From the NCBI GenBank assembly GCA_963691705.1, contig OY829545.1, forward strand, positions 28,011,475 to 28,075,474: DNA of 64,000 nt, in the 5' to 3' direction. A program made the position numbers and the translations under genes. Of the stretch, positions 1-10,254 are shown one piece after another. Every line of letters starts with the position of its first letter. Position 1 is the first letter of the stretch. Source of the stretch: Viola odorata. Taxonomy: Eukaryota; Streptophyta; Magnoliopsida; Malpighiales; Violaceae. The notes beneath the pieces are model-generated. The model saw nothing but the letters and a program-made list of their open reading frames with translations, had not been told where the DNA came from and made no database searches.

Positions 1-898
1 ATACGCCCGAATTGAGAAAATAGCGTTCGCACTAATACAAGCCACTCGAAAAATGGGCAGATACTTCCAGTCCTATCCCGTTATCGTGCTTACAGACCAA
101 CCTCTGAAGAGAATATTTCGAAAGCCTGAGTCCTCAGGAAGAATTTTAATCTGGGCGCTCAAACTCGAGCAGTACGGGCTGAGGTATCAGTCCCGACCAT
201 CCGTGAAGGCCCAAATTCAGGCAGACTTTATCGCGGAATGCACCTTTACAGAAGATCCATTAATAGATGTACCCGAAGAGGAGTGGGGTGACATGAATCT
301 CCCATTTCCAGAAACTTATACGGACCTCTGGATCATTCATGTAGATGGAGCTAAAAACCAAGAGTTGGTTGGAGCCGGAGTCTTCATAAATGGGCCGCAC
401 GATATGCGAATACGGTACGCCATTCGAATTCTGCAGCCGTTATCCAATAACGCGGCGGAGTACGAGGCATTACTAGCCGGACTCAGGATAGGGAGAAGCC
501 TTTCTTCCAAAGGTAGGCACGATATCGGAAGAACAGGAGACCTGCGTCTAAAAATTTATGGTGACTCCAAACTGGTAATTGACCAGGTCTCGGGGCACTC
601 TCAAGCCCGGGAGCCCATCATGATCCAATACCTCGCCAAGGTGAAACGAGAGCTGTTAGAAATAAAGAAAGAAAGCATGCAAGTCAGCTTTAAGCATGTT
701 CCCCGGGAGGACAATGCTGAAGCTGATAATCTCGCCAAGCTGGCTGCGAACCCGGAAGCGTCCATACCCAAAAGAGTGTATTACCGTGAATTATCTGTAC
801 CTTCCTTCATGGAAGAGCAAGCGTCTCTGTGTGTGGAAGAACTCGAGAATGACTGGCGGGTCCCCGTAATCAAATACTTGAAAAGAAGAGGGTGCTGA
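1..898 (+). pseudogene. TatA pol fragment: end of RT-linked RNase H plus archaeal-type RNase H
   Basis: The reading frame enters from the left edge and ends at a TGA at 896-898. The first ~90 codons match the end of the RT-linked RNase H. A spacer and a second RNase H domain follow, with the catalytic acidic residues visible in the contexts VDGAKNQE, NAAEYEALLAGL, GDSKLVIDQ and NAEADNLAKLA. This dual RNase H is typical of the Tat/Ogre clade, where the second domain is thought to help remove RNA during reverse transcription. Compared with TatB the linker to integrase is shortened and frameshifted around 885-935, so the polyprotein is broken. The domain itself looks well preserved. Confidence 0.85.
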
Positions 899-933
899 GA
901 TAGGCAGCTTACTGTACGTACTATGACGGGGAC

Positions 934-2058
934 TTGGTTCGGAGATGTTTTTCTCACCCAGCCGCCAAATGTATAACGGAGCAAGAGGGTCTTCACACCT
1001 TGCGCGAAATTCACGAAGGCGTGTGCGGTATGCACGTGTCGGGTGGCACCCTGGCTGCACAAGTTTTCAGATCTAGATTCTATTGGCCCACCATCCGGAG
1101 AGATTGCCACAACTATGTGCAAACTTGCCCGAAATGTCAGGAGTTCTCTAAAATTCCTCGACGTCCCGCCACCGAAATATCCGAGATTATCGCTCCTTGC
1201 CCTTTTGCTAAATGGGGGATCGATATCCTGGGCCCATTTCCAAAAGCAAGGTCCCAACTAAAATTTGTGATAGTGGCAGTGGACTACTTTACGAAGTGGG
1301 CGGAAGCTGAAGTGGTCGCCAACATCACGGCGGAAAAAACTTGGCGTTTCTTTAAACACCAAGTTATCATGAGGTTTGGCGTACCCCGTATCCTAGTCAG
1401 CGATAACAAAACACAGTTCACCGGCCAATTCTTCAAAGACCAATGCTCGGAATTCGGGATTGAGCAGCGATTCTCTTCCGTGGCTTACCCGCAAACCAAT
1501 GGGCAGGCGGAAGTGACCAACCGGGGCATCCTTAGCGGTATTAAGAAAAACCTGGAGGGGTCTAAAAAGAAGTGGGCCGACGAGCTGTCGTATGTGATGT
1601 GGGCGTACCGCATGACCATTAAAACCAGTACCGGAGAAACACCTTTCACATTGGCCTTCGGAACCGAGGCTGTTACGCCAGTAGAAATCGGTACCATGAG
1701 CCTGCGAGTGGCTCACTTTCGGGAGGAGCTGAATGAGGAAAGGTTACGAGCTAACCTTGACGCGTTACCAGAGGTCCGAGAAGAAACCCTCCTAAAAATG
1801 CTATATTACAAACGAAAGATGACCCGTTATCATAACAGGCGCGTCAAAGAACGGTTGCTGAAGGCAGGCGACTTGGTGCTCAGAGACAAGCGAGCGGCTG
1901 GTCAACGTGTGGGGAAGCTCAGTCCAAACTGGGATGGGTCATATCGCGTTACCCGCATTATCAGGAAAGGAGCTTATCATCTGGAGACACTCGATGGTAC
2001 TCCCTTACCCAACTCTTGGAATATCGCTCGTTTGAAATTATATTATCCTAGAATTTGA
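934..2058 (+). pseudogene. TatA integrase domain
   Basis: A 374-residue open stretch carries a full integrase. It has an N-terminal zinc-binding region (HEGVCGMH followed by CPKCQEF), the catalytic core with Asp in WGIDILGPF, Asp in LVSDNKTQF and Glu in NGQAEVTNR, and a C-terminal GPY/F-like module near LSPNWDGSYRVTRI. Catalytic residues are intact, although the usual Gly after SDN is Lys. It is about 80% identical by eye to the TatB integrase at 17315-18469. It is called a pseudogene because the upstream junction is frameshifted, so it could not be made as part of a normal polyprotein. No initiator is claimed; the true frame enters from upstream. Confidence 0.85.
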
Positions 2059-2148
2059 TTTTATCTGCACCTTTGACTAATGCCAACCCTAACCATAGCT
2101 AACGCTCAGTGAGAGAGCTTTCTTGGGTGTTTGTGGTTGCTTTTGTGC
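2059..2148 (+). other. Short spacer between TatA integrase stop and structured repeats
   Basis: Non-coding, with no recognised motif. It corresponds to 18470-18554 in TatB. Confidence 0.5.
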
Positions 2149-2640
2149 AGATAAAAAAGGGGGATCCTGGGAGTGAAAAGTCCTATCCTTGTGACGGTCG
2201 GTCCTGATCAGACGGCTCACTAAGTGAGGGCACGACCTAGCATGCCTTAAAATAGCGTCGAGATTGAAAGGTCCCTGACGCCCCCGGGAGTGAAAAGTCC
2301 TATCCTTGTGATGACTGATCTTGATCAGATGGCTCACTAAGTGAGGGCACTTCCCGGTATCCTTGGGAGTGAAAAGCCCTTTTCTTGTACTGACCGTTCT
2401 CGTAGAGACGACCCATCAAGACAAGGCACGCCCCAGGGAAATAGTAACTCCATCCTAGAAGTGAAAAGTCCTATCCTAGTGACCGGGCTAATATAGACGG
2501 CTCATTAAGTGAGGGCACGATTCTAGACGTGAGGACAAGGCCTGAAAGTGAAAAACCCTAGCCTTGTGACGGCCTGTCCTAATCCGACGACTCACTAAGA
2601 TGAGGCACTTTCCAGGCCGACCGTGAAAATATGGAAACAT
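2149..2640 (+). repeat. TatA post-pol tandem units with complementary arms (5 copies)
   Basis: Five diverged units of about 80-120 bp share a ~60 bp core that begins GTGAAAAGTCCTATCCTTGTG and ends near CTAAGTGAGGGCAC. The sequences flanking the core differ between units but pair with each other in four of five: CCGGGA/TCCCGG, CCTTGGG/CCCAGGG (one G-U), CTAGAA/TTCTAG, and GGCCTGAAAGTG against a nearly perfect partner at 2610-2623. The first unit pairs only weakly. The AGTG at the core start can also pair with the CACT-like end. Post-pol tandem repeats are known for the Tat/Ogre group as a source of satellites; the arm covariation is my observation. The block lies between the convergent 3' ends of sense pol and the antisense T28b gene. 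Confidence 0.8.
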
Positions 2641-2681
2641 GAAGAATCCCGAAATCCCAGCTAGTAACCAGATGCGTAATC

Positions 2682-3588
2682 TGATACGATCCTGGTTCCT
2701 TAGGATGCGTAGCACCAATTTTGATCTTTGTTCAAAGACGGATTTCCTGCGGAAATAGATAACTCGACAAGTACGAGCTTAGACCACTTAGCTAACCTGT
2801 GCTAAGAGCCCTAATCGATTTCAAGTCAAGGGTCTTGAATCGGGTTCTTAGGACTAGACTCAACAATGTGAGAATCACACTAAGATAAACGACACAATAA
2901 TACAATTCCAAGATTTACTTGTATACGACTCAAGTATTGCGGACTCAAGAAGAACAAGGTTCAACCAACTTGAACAAGGGGTGGAGATTGAAGAGATTAA
3001 CTCAATTTATCAAATAACAGCCAACTTAATAAAGTAGCCAAGTGGTTCCTTATATAGGTTACAAACAAACCCTAATAGTAAACCAAATAGGAATAGAAGT
3101 AGGACTTCCAAAATAGGAAGATAACTTAACTAATTAAAACTGTCTAATTAACTAATTAAGCTAAAATAATTAAAGTCAACAACTTGAACTTCAGTCAACG
3201 CGCGCTTCTGGACACGCGAAACGGGCAGGAGCCGTTTTGAGCAATCGGCACGCGAGACAGATGAGTGAAACGGCAATGGCTGAGTGAAACGGTCAAGTGC
3301 CGATTTAAGCGAAACGGACAAGAGCCGTTTTGAACGAATCGGACAAGAGCCGTTTTGGTGACAAACGGTCAAGTGCCGTTTCTGGCAGAATCATCTTCGG
3401 TCATTGTGAAAGTAAGGAGATTCACAACTCTTGGTGTCTTCTCTCTAAGTGCAGCTTCCTCACTTGTCCTCTCACATTCCAGCTCCTTGTGAATGAGAGA
3501 TGACAAACGGTCTTGAAGCTTTCTAGCTCTGGCTCGAGTCATTGGACCAGCTGGTGGTAACGGTAGTTGGATGCGTGGATTCGCATCA
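2682..3588 (-). repeat. CRM 3' LTR (carries the last ~73 codons of pol)
   Basis: This is the direct repeat of 9343-10249, 907 bp each. In element orientation it starts TGATGCGAATCC and ends CGTATCA. A TATA-like TATATAAG lies on the - strand at 3049-3056. The pol stop codon (3369-3371) lies inside it. Small inverted repeats of the form AAACGG-n7-CCGTTT cluster at 3219-3381. Confidence 0.93.
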
Positions 3589-3602
3589 TTCCCTCCCCCT
3601 TC
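3589..3602 (-). other. CRM polypurine tract
   Basis: On the - strand GAAGGGGGAGGGAA abuts the TG of the 3' LTR. It is the expected second-strand (plus-strand DNA) primer. It also lies inside the pol reading frame. Confidence 0.85.
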
Positions 3603-6428
3603 GGAAGGATTCGCCCTCGAATCCGAATCGGCATCAGCTGAAAGTCCATACTCGTCATCTGCATCAAACAATTCTAAGTTAGAAACATTAAAGGTAGAGC
3701 TAACGGCACCATACTCACTCGGCAACGCCAGTTTATAGGCATTGTTGTTGATCTTCTCGACAATCTGGAACGGTCCGTCGCCTCTAGGAGATAGCTTGCC
3801 GCGGCGTTGGGCAGGAAAACGCTCCTTGCGTATATGCAACCAAACCCAATCGCCAACCTGGAACGTCACTAGCCGTCGGCCATCGTTCCGTTTCAGCATC
3901 AGCTTCTCATTCATGCGCTCAATGTTCTGCTTCGCCTTAGCATGTAATTGCTTGACAAAATCAGCCTTCTGGGCACCATCTAAACTCACAACGTCACTCA
4001 AAAGAAAAGGAGTTAAATCCAAAACAGTTCTAGGATTAAATCCATACACTAGTTCAAACGGCGAGTAATGAGTAGTAGAATGAACAGCACGGTTGTAAGC
4101 AAATTCAATAAACGGTAAATGATCAACCCAAGTAGAAACATGCTTACGAACTAGGGTGCGTAAAAGGGAGCCAAGAGTCCGATTTACCACCTCTGTTTGA
4201 CCATCCGTTTGTGGGTGATAAGATGTAGAATACAATAACTTAGTACCAAGCTTCTTCCATAAGACACGCCAAAAATGACTAAGAAACTTAGTATCTCTAT
4301 CACTCACAATCATCAAAGGGATACCATGCAAACGGACTACTTCACAAAAGAACAAATCAGCAATCTGAGTAGCATCAGAAGTAGTCGAACATGCAATAAA
4401 ATGGGACATTTTTGAAAACCTGTCCACCACAACAAAAACACTATCCTTACCGTTCTTAGACCTGGGTAGTCCGACGACAAAGTCCATGGACAAATCGGTC
4501 CAAGGATGAGAAGGAACAGGTAACGGCATGTATTCTCCATGACCAGCAGATTTAGATTTGGCTCTACGACAAGTCAAACATCTAGCAATAATGCGCACGA
4601 CATCACGCTTCATGTGAGGCCAATAAAAGTGATCATGTAACACATCCAAAGTTTTAGTCACGCCAAAGTGACCCATTAAACCACCACTATGGGCTTCATG
4701 CACCAGTAATTCACGAAGAGAGCAATGAGGAATACATAAATGTTTGCCTTTAAACAAATAACCCTCATGCTTGTAGAATTTAGAACCAGAAATAGAAATG
4801 CCATGCAAATAAATATCACCAAAATCAGAATCGGTAGCATAGAGTTCGATAATGTGCGAAAATCCAAGCAATTTGGCATTTAGAGAAGTAATGAGCACGT
4901 ACCTTCGAGATAGTGCATCGGCAACAACATTCTCTTTACCTTGCTTGTACTGAATGTGGTAAGGGAAGGCTTCAATGAATTCCATCCAAACGGCATGTCG
5001 CCGATTCAGCTTCCCTTGACCCTTTAGGTATTTCAAGCTCAAATGGTCTGTGTGGATGATAAACTCTCTCGGCATCAAGTAGTGTTGCCATGTTTCCAAC
5101 GCTCTGACAAGAGCATAGAACTCCTTGTCATAGGTAGGATATCGGAGTTGGGCATCCTTGAGCTTTTCACTGAAATAGGCAATCGGTCGTTTCTCTTGCA
5201 TCAGAACGGCGCCGATTCCTAACCCGCTGGCGTCGCACTCGATCTCAAACGCCTTGCTGAAGTCGGGCAATGCTAGCACGGGAGCGGCACAGAGCCGTTC
5301 CTTGAGGGTAGCAAACGCCTCCTCCTGTTGTTGCTCCCACCTGAAAACAACATTCTTTTTTGTTAAATCATTCAATGGAACGGCAATGGTGCTAAAATCC
5401 TTTACAAAACGCCGATAGAAACTCGCTAATCCATGGAACGATCTCACATCGGTAGCGGCCTTCAGCGTCGGCCATTCCCGTATCGCGCGGATCTTCTCTT
5501 CATCCACTTTAACGCCGCCTGCACTGACAATGAAACCAAGAAAACCAACTTGTTCCAATGCAAAAGAACACTTACTAGGTTTAGCATATAATTTCTGCTC
5601 ACGAAGTGTTAGAAAAACTTCCCTAAGATGTAAAGCATGTTCATCCAATGATTTGCTATAGATTAAAATGTCATCAAAATAAACTACAACAAATTTACCA
5701 ATTAAGTGCCGAAGTACATGGTTCATTAACCTCATAAAGGTGCTAGGAGCATTAGTCAAGCCAAACGGCATAACCATCCATTCATATAAACCATACTTAG
5801 TTTTGAAAGCAGTTTTCCATTCATCCCCTTCTTTCATACGAATTTGGTGGTAGCCACTCATTAAATCAATTTTAGAAAATACTATACTACCACTTAATTC
5901 ATCTAACATATCATCCAATCGAGGAATAGGGTGGCGATACTTTACAGTGATTTTGTTGACTGCTCGACAATCAACACACATGCGCCAAGATCCGTCCTTC
6001 TTTGGGACCAGAATGACTGGAACGGCACATGGAGACAGACTCTCCCGAACGTACCCACGCGCAAGCAAATCGTCAACTTGCCGTTGCAGTTCCTTTGTCT
6101 CCTCTGGATTGGATCGGTAAGCCGGCCGATGAGGAATTGCCGATCCAGGAACAAAGTCGATCTGATGTTCTATGCCTCGAATCGGAGGTAAGCCAGGTGG
6201 CATTTCTTCGGGTAGAACATCTCCAAATTCCTGCAAGAGAGAAGATATACCAATCGGAACGGTATGGTGCCGTTCCGTTTCATTTGAGGTTAAACAATAA
6301 GAGCGAAAATGGATAAGAAGTAGAGGACGACTTGCGTCAAAACAATTGTTATGAGAAAGCATGGCTCTCCTTACTTCGCTCCCCTTGGCATATACACTCA
6401 ATTTCTTTTTAGTTACCTCTCCTTTTCT

Positions 6429-6554
6429 CTCAATGCCACTCTCAGCACGCTTACTCTTTTCGTGCGAATGTTTACACTCGCCCTCTGCATGTTTGCTGTT
6501 TTCATGCGACTGTTTACACTCTCCCTCTGCATGCTTACTGTTTTCATGAGAATG
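6429..6554 (-). repeat. 42 bp in-frame tandem repeat in the protease-RT linker of the CRM element
   Basis: About three copies of a 42 bp unit encode 14-residue repeats (HSHENSKHAEGECK, QSHENSKHAEGECK, HSHEKSKRAESGIE). The unit length is a multiple of three, so the frame survives copy-number change. The peptide is hydrophilic and His/Lys/Glu-rich, probably a flexible spacer. Confidence 0.85.
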
Positions 6555-6623
6555 TTTAAGGCTCACACTCTCAGTGTTTCCCTCTATATATTTCACACTC
6601 AAACCTTCTTTTTCTCTCGCAAG

Positions 6624-6878
6624 CTATTTTGAAATTTCATATTCAGCATGTGACTTAGCAAGCCATTGCTGATCCTCAAACACTTCAGCTTGTGTTAACG
6701 GTGCCAAGGTGAACTTCTGACCATCCTTAACCAACTTGTAGAGGTTCCTCTTCCCATCATGATTCGCTGCGCGATTAAACTGCCATGGGCGTCCAAGGAG
6801 GATATGGCTTGCTTGCATCGGCACAACATCACAGAGAACTTCATCTTGGTATTTGCCGATACGAAACTTAACAAGCAC
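6624..6878 (-). pseudogene. CRM protease C-terminal part, between two in-frame TAG codons
   Basis: An 85-codon stretch in the same frame as gag and pol. It contains the protease end motif HILLGRPWQ preceded by VLCDVVPMQAS. It starts directly after the TAG at 6879-6881 with a GTG codon and ends at the TAG at 6624-6626. It has no start of its own and belongs to one continuous gag-pol frame. The protease active-site segment (IIIDNGSCTNCAS) lies just upstream in the gag ORF, so the first TAG cuts the protease domain in two. Confidence 0.85.
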
Positions 6879-8423
6879 CTATTTGGTTACCTTAATACCG
6901 TTGTCATCCGTCATCCAGTGTAGATGATACGGTTTCGGATGCTTTACCGTTGGTAAGTCCAGCTTATGAACCATCAGCGCACTGGCACAGTTGGTGCAGC
7001 TTCCGTTGTCTATGATAATGGAACAGCCCTTGTGATCAATCACCCCGCGGGTGTGGAACAGATTGGTCCGTTGCTCCTCATCGCACACTTCTTCTGTGGA
7101 CTGTACGCTCAGGGTCCGTCGGATTACAAGCAACCGAACATGGTCACCTCTCTGATGGTCAATATCCGAATCGGTCTGACCGTTTCCCTCAGGTTCCGTT
7201 TCCTCCTGTTCATCATCCGATTCTTCCTCGCCAGTCGGCCTGATGATGAAAATTCTTTTATTCGGGCATTCTGATTTCTTATGCCCTCGGCCGTTGCACT
7301 TGAAACAGATAATTTCCTTAGTGGCTGGCCTATCCACTGGTGGAGTATAAGGTTTGGTAGGTGCCATTTTAGAAGGAACAACAGCACTGGCAGATCCCTT
7401 CAAAACGGCAGGGGCCGTTTTGTCATCCTTATTCCAAGACGTCTTCTTCCAAGGTGTCGACCCAGTAGATTTATAGGAACTCCTAGCTTTCCTATGTTTC
7501 TCAATCTTTTGAGCCATATGAAGCATCTCCTCCATAGTGTTATATTGAGTCAGTTCCAATGCATCGGCAACGTCTGCATTCAAACCAGCAAGAAACCGAG
7601 CCATCGTTACCTCAGTTTCTTCAGTAATCTTCGCTTGAGCCAAAGCAATTTCCATCTCATTAAAGTATGCTCCAACTCCCTTGCTGCCTTGCTTCAAGGT
7701 TTGAAGCCGTTGATGAAGCTCACGGTGAAAGTGGGCAGGGACAAACCGTTGTCTCATCGCCTGCTTCATCTCTTCCCAATTAGCAATCGGACCAGCTAAG
7801 ACAGCTGCCCTTTTTCGATTGAACTGCTCCCACCAATGACTAGCATACCCACAGAATTCGACTGCGGCGATCTGAACCTTTTTACCTTCCGAATAATTGT
7901 GACATAAGAAGATAGCATCTACTTTCCTTTCCCAAGTTAGGTATGCATCAGGGTCGTCAGCACCCTCAAACGGAGGTATTTTCATTTTGATGCTGTTTAG
8001 ATTAGCATCCAAACGGTCATCCTCCCGTTCTCTCCTACCATCACGACGGTCTCGTCTCTCTCTCCTCTGTCCATCCCTTGTATTTATCCAGCCTTCTCCC
8101 CCATCAGGTTCTCCTTCCATATCAGAATGTGGTAATTGTGGACCACGTCTGGCAAGTCGCCTAGGAGGGACCAAAGCAAGATTACGCCGATGATTCACCT
8201 CACGTGGTCGACGGGCGTTGTCATCTTCTTCGGACAGTTCAGTCAAACGGCCATCACGTTGGTTATTCGCGGCTATAGGAACTGGATTAATGGTACCTAA
8301 CGCTTCCACCCTAGCCAGCCTTTCAGTTACAGTTAATTGCCATTCATTCAATGTTTGGAGCTGTTCCGACAGGTTGGCTAGTATAGCCGATAGATCGGGT
8401 TGTTGTACTCCCTCTTGAGACAT
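6879..8423 (-). CDS. CRM Gag plus protease N-terminus
   Basis: 514 codons from an ATG at 8421-8423. The Gag core (YLTWERKVDAIF ... YASHWWEQFNRKR ... MRQRFVPAHFHRELHQRLQTLKQG) is typical of Ty3/gypsy capsid. A CCHC zinc knuckle CFKCNGRGHKKSEC sits near residue 375 for RNA binding. The frame runs into the protease with IIDNGSCTNCAS, where family members commonly have Asp-Gly-Gly-Ser at the active site, so Asn is a possible defect. An early RRERRDRRDGRRERED stretch is strongly basic. The frame closes at TAG 6879-6881; both this TAG and the next are one C-to-T step from CAG. The ORF is intact up to there and could yield Gag. Confidence 0.9.
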   Translation of the reverse strand: MSQEGVQQPDLSAILANLSEQLQTLNEWQLTVTERLARVEALGTINPVPIAANNQRDGRLTELSEEDDNARRPREVNHRRNLALVPPRRLARRGPQLPHSDMEGEPDGGEGWINTRDGQRRERRDRRDGRREREDDRLDANLNSIKMKIPPFEGADDPDAYLTWERKVDAIFLCHNYSEGKKVQIAAVEFCGYASHWWEQFNRKRAAVLAGPIANWEEMKQAMRQRFVPAHFHRELHQRLQTLKQGSKGVGAYFNEMEIALAQAKITEETEVTMARFLAGLNADVADALELTQYNTMEEMLHMAQKIEKHRKARSSYKSTGSTPWKKTSWNKDDKTAPAVLKGSASAVVPSKMAPTKPYTPPVDRPATKEIICFKCNGRGHKKSECPNKRIFIIRPTGEEESDDEQEETEPEGNGQTDSDIDHQRGDHVRLLVIRRTLSVQSTEEVCDEEQRTNLFHTRGVIDHKGCSIIIDNGSCTNCASALMVHKLDLPTVKHPKPYHLHWMTDDNGIKVTK

Positions 8424-9328
8424 CTTTTACTTCTCCTGAAATTCACAACACCAAAGAAAATGTAAAATTGCACTAACCTAGCACTCCCTCACGTGTTTAC
8501 TCTCGTGTTTAATCACTCTAATAATCTCACGAAATCTCTCAAAATTCCCTGCAATGTTCAAGTGTTAGTGAGACTCAAGAATCCAAAGAAAAAGCTTCCA
8601 AGAAGACTCTCAAAGAAAACTAGCACGGAAAAGAATTGTGACACTTGATATTTGAGTAATTGCAAGAACAACCAATCAAACAAATAGCAAGTAGAGTAGA
8701 AGGCAATTTCAAGGAATCAAAGAAAGCTCAAAATTGACTCAAAAGGACTCAAACAAGTTCAATTTCAGTTATGATTGTAATACCCAATCGCAGTGCAATT
8801 TAATTCCTTGATAAATCTGGTTTTTATGGAGCAAATACTTCTATATATTTTCGTATTTGCAGGATCGGATCCCTTTCTTTTCTTTGGGAAATTTCCCTGT
8901 TGTTGTTTTTTTTTTTTTTTTGACAGCAAAACACAATTCAGTGTTTTGATCAGAACTTTTTACTCTGAACTCCGAATCGACCGATTCTTTTTGATTCGGA
9001 AGCCCAACAGATTCAGCTTTCCAATGAAACCACAATTACTAAAATCGGACTTCAGTTGCTATATATATGAATACAAATTCGACAACTGAAGTTACTGAAA
9101 CTGAACAGAATTTTCTCTTGTATTTTGTGACCTTCTTGTGGGTAGAAAACGCAAGTAATTTAGCGAATTTCAACACAACAAACTGGAATGAAACACAACC
9201 AATTGTATTCAAGTAACTAACCAAGCACAGCAAAGAAATCGGTTTTGAATGGAGTAGAAAGAAATACCGATTTCAACGATGGAAACTTGAAAACAATTAA
9301 GATACTTACCAATCTTTGGACGCCTTAA
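8424..9328 (-). other. CRM 5' leader (untranslated)
   Basis: About 900 bp between the primer site and the gag ATG. It has a T16 run near 8906-8921 on the + strand and no coding similarity I recognise. Packaging signals would be expected here but none can be identified by eye. Confidence 0.6.
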
Positions 9329-9340
9329 GCTCCGCTACCA
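9329..9340 (-). other. CRM primer-binding site, initiator-Met tRNA-like
   Basis: Two bases inside the 5' LTR the - strand reads TGGTAGCGGAGC, matching 10 of 12 bases of the standard plant initiator-Met tRNA primer site TGGTATCAGAGC. Confidence 0.75.
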
Positions 9341-9342
9341 AC

Positions 9343-10249
9343 TGATACGATCCTGGTTCCTTAGGATGCGTAGCACCAATTTTGATCTTTGTTCAAAGAC
9401 GGATTTCCTGCGGAAATAGATAACTCGACAAGTACGAGCTTAGACCACTTAGCTAACCTGTGCTAAGAGCCCTAATCGATTTCAAGTCAAGGGTCTTGAA
9501 TCGGGTTCTTAGGACTAGACTCAACAATGTGAGAATCACACTAAGATAAACGACACAATAATACAATTCCAAGATTTACTTGTATACGACTCAAGTATTG
9601 CGGACTCAAGAAGAACAAGGTTCAACCAACTTGAATAAGGGGCGGAGATTGAAGAGATTAACTCAATTTATCAAATAACAGCCAACTTAATAAAGTAGCC
9701 AAGTGGTTCCTTATATAGGTTACAAACAAACCCTAATAGTAAACCAAATAGAAATAGAAGTAGGACTTCCAAAATAGGAAGATAACTTAACTAATTAAAA
9801 CTGTCTAATTAACTAATTAAGCTAAAATAATTAAAGTCAACAACTTGAACTTCAGTCAACGTGCGCTTCTGGACACGTGAAACGGGCAGGAGCCGTTTTG
9901 AGCAATCGGCACGCGAGACAGATGAGTGAAACGGCAATGGCTGAGTGAAACGGTCAAGTGCCGATTTAAGCGAAACGGACAAGAGCCGTTTTGAACGAAT
10001 CGGACAAGAGCCGTTTTGGTGACAAACGGTCAAGTGCCGTTTCTGGCAGAATCATCTTCGGTCATTGTGAAAGTAAGGAGATTCACAACTCTTGGTGTCT
10101 TCTCTCTAAGTGCAGCTTCCTCACTTGTCCTCTCACATTCCAGCTCCTTGTGAATGAGAGATGACAAACGGTCTTGAAGCTTTCTAGCTTTGGCTCGAGT
10201 CATTGGACCAGCTGGTGGTAACGGTAGTTGGATGCGTGGATTCGCATCA
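9343..10249 (-). repeat. CRM 5' LTR
   Basis: It pairs with 2682-3588, with the same 907 bp length and six substitutions seen by eye, all C/T or G/A. The TATA-like box equivalent lies at 9710-9717. The TSD TAATC follows at 10250-10254. Confidence 0.93.
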
Positions 10250-10254
10250 TAATC

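Larger units (their letters stand above)
3369..6623 (-). pseudogene. CRM pol: reverse transcriptase, RNase H and integrase
   Basis: The long frame continues from the Gag-protease frame after a TAG at 6624-6626. In order: a linker with three copies of a 14-residue repeat (HSHENSKHAEGECK type); RT with WRMCVDCRAVN, LMSGYHQIRM and the catalytic YFDD near residue 310; RNase H with ECDASGLGIGAVL and TDHLSLKYL; integrase with HEAHSGGLMGHFG and CLTCRRAK zinc ligands, then Asp in DLSMDFVVGLP, Asp in VSDRDTKF and Glu in DGQTEVVNR. All visible catalytic residues are present. A GKLSPRGDGPFQI module and a basic tail encoded in the LTR follow. The first apparent start is TTG, not ATG, so this is a continuation of gag rather than an independent gene. 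Confidence 0.9.
2682..10249 (-). mobile_element. CRM-type Ty3/gypsy retrotransposon, full length, recent insertion
   Basis: The element is complete, with 907 bp LTRs (2682-3588 and 9343-10249), both starting TG and ending CA, and a 5 bp duplication TAATC on each side. Inside the 5' LTR is a primer-binding site; next to the 3' LTR is a purine tract. A single reading frame on the - strand covers Gag, protease, RT, RNase H and integrase, interrupted by two TAG codons. The pol end runs about 220 nt into the 3' LTR, and there is no classical chromodomain but a GPMTRARARKL-like tail. Both traits match what I know of CRM-clade centromeric elements. The LTRs differ at 6 positions counted by eye, all transitions. 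Confidence 0.9.

Noticed and set aside
6029..6316. Several + strand ORFs inside CRM gag-pol (for example 6029-6316, 7281-7799, 3742-4068)
   Set aside because: They are shadows of the long - strand coding frame, with no own motifs.
8906..8921. T16 run as a transcription terminator
   Set aside because: It lies in the CRM leader and is better explained as simple slippage. Poly-T termination applies to RNA polymerase III genes, of which none is seen.
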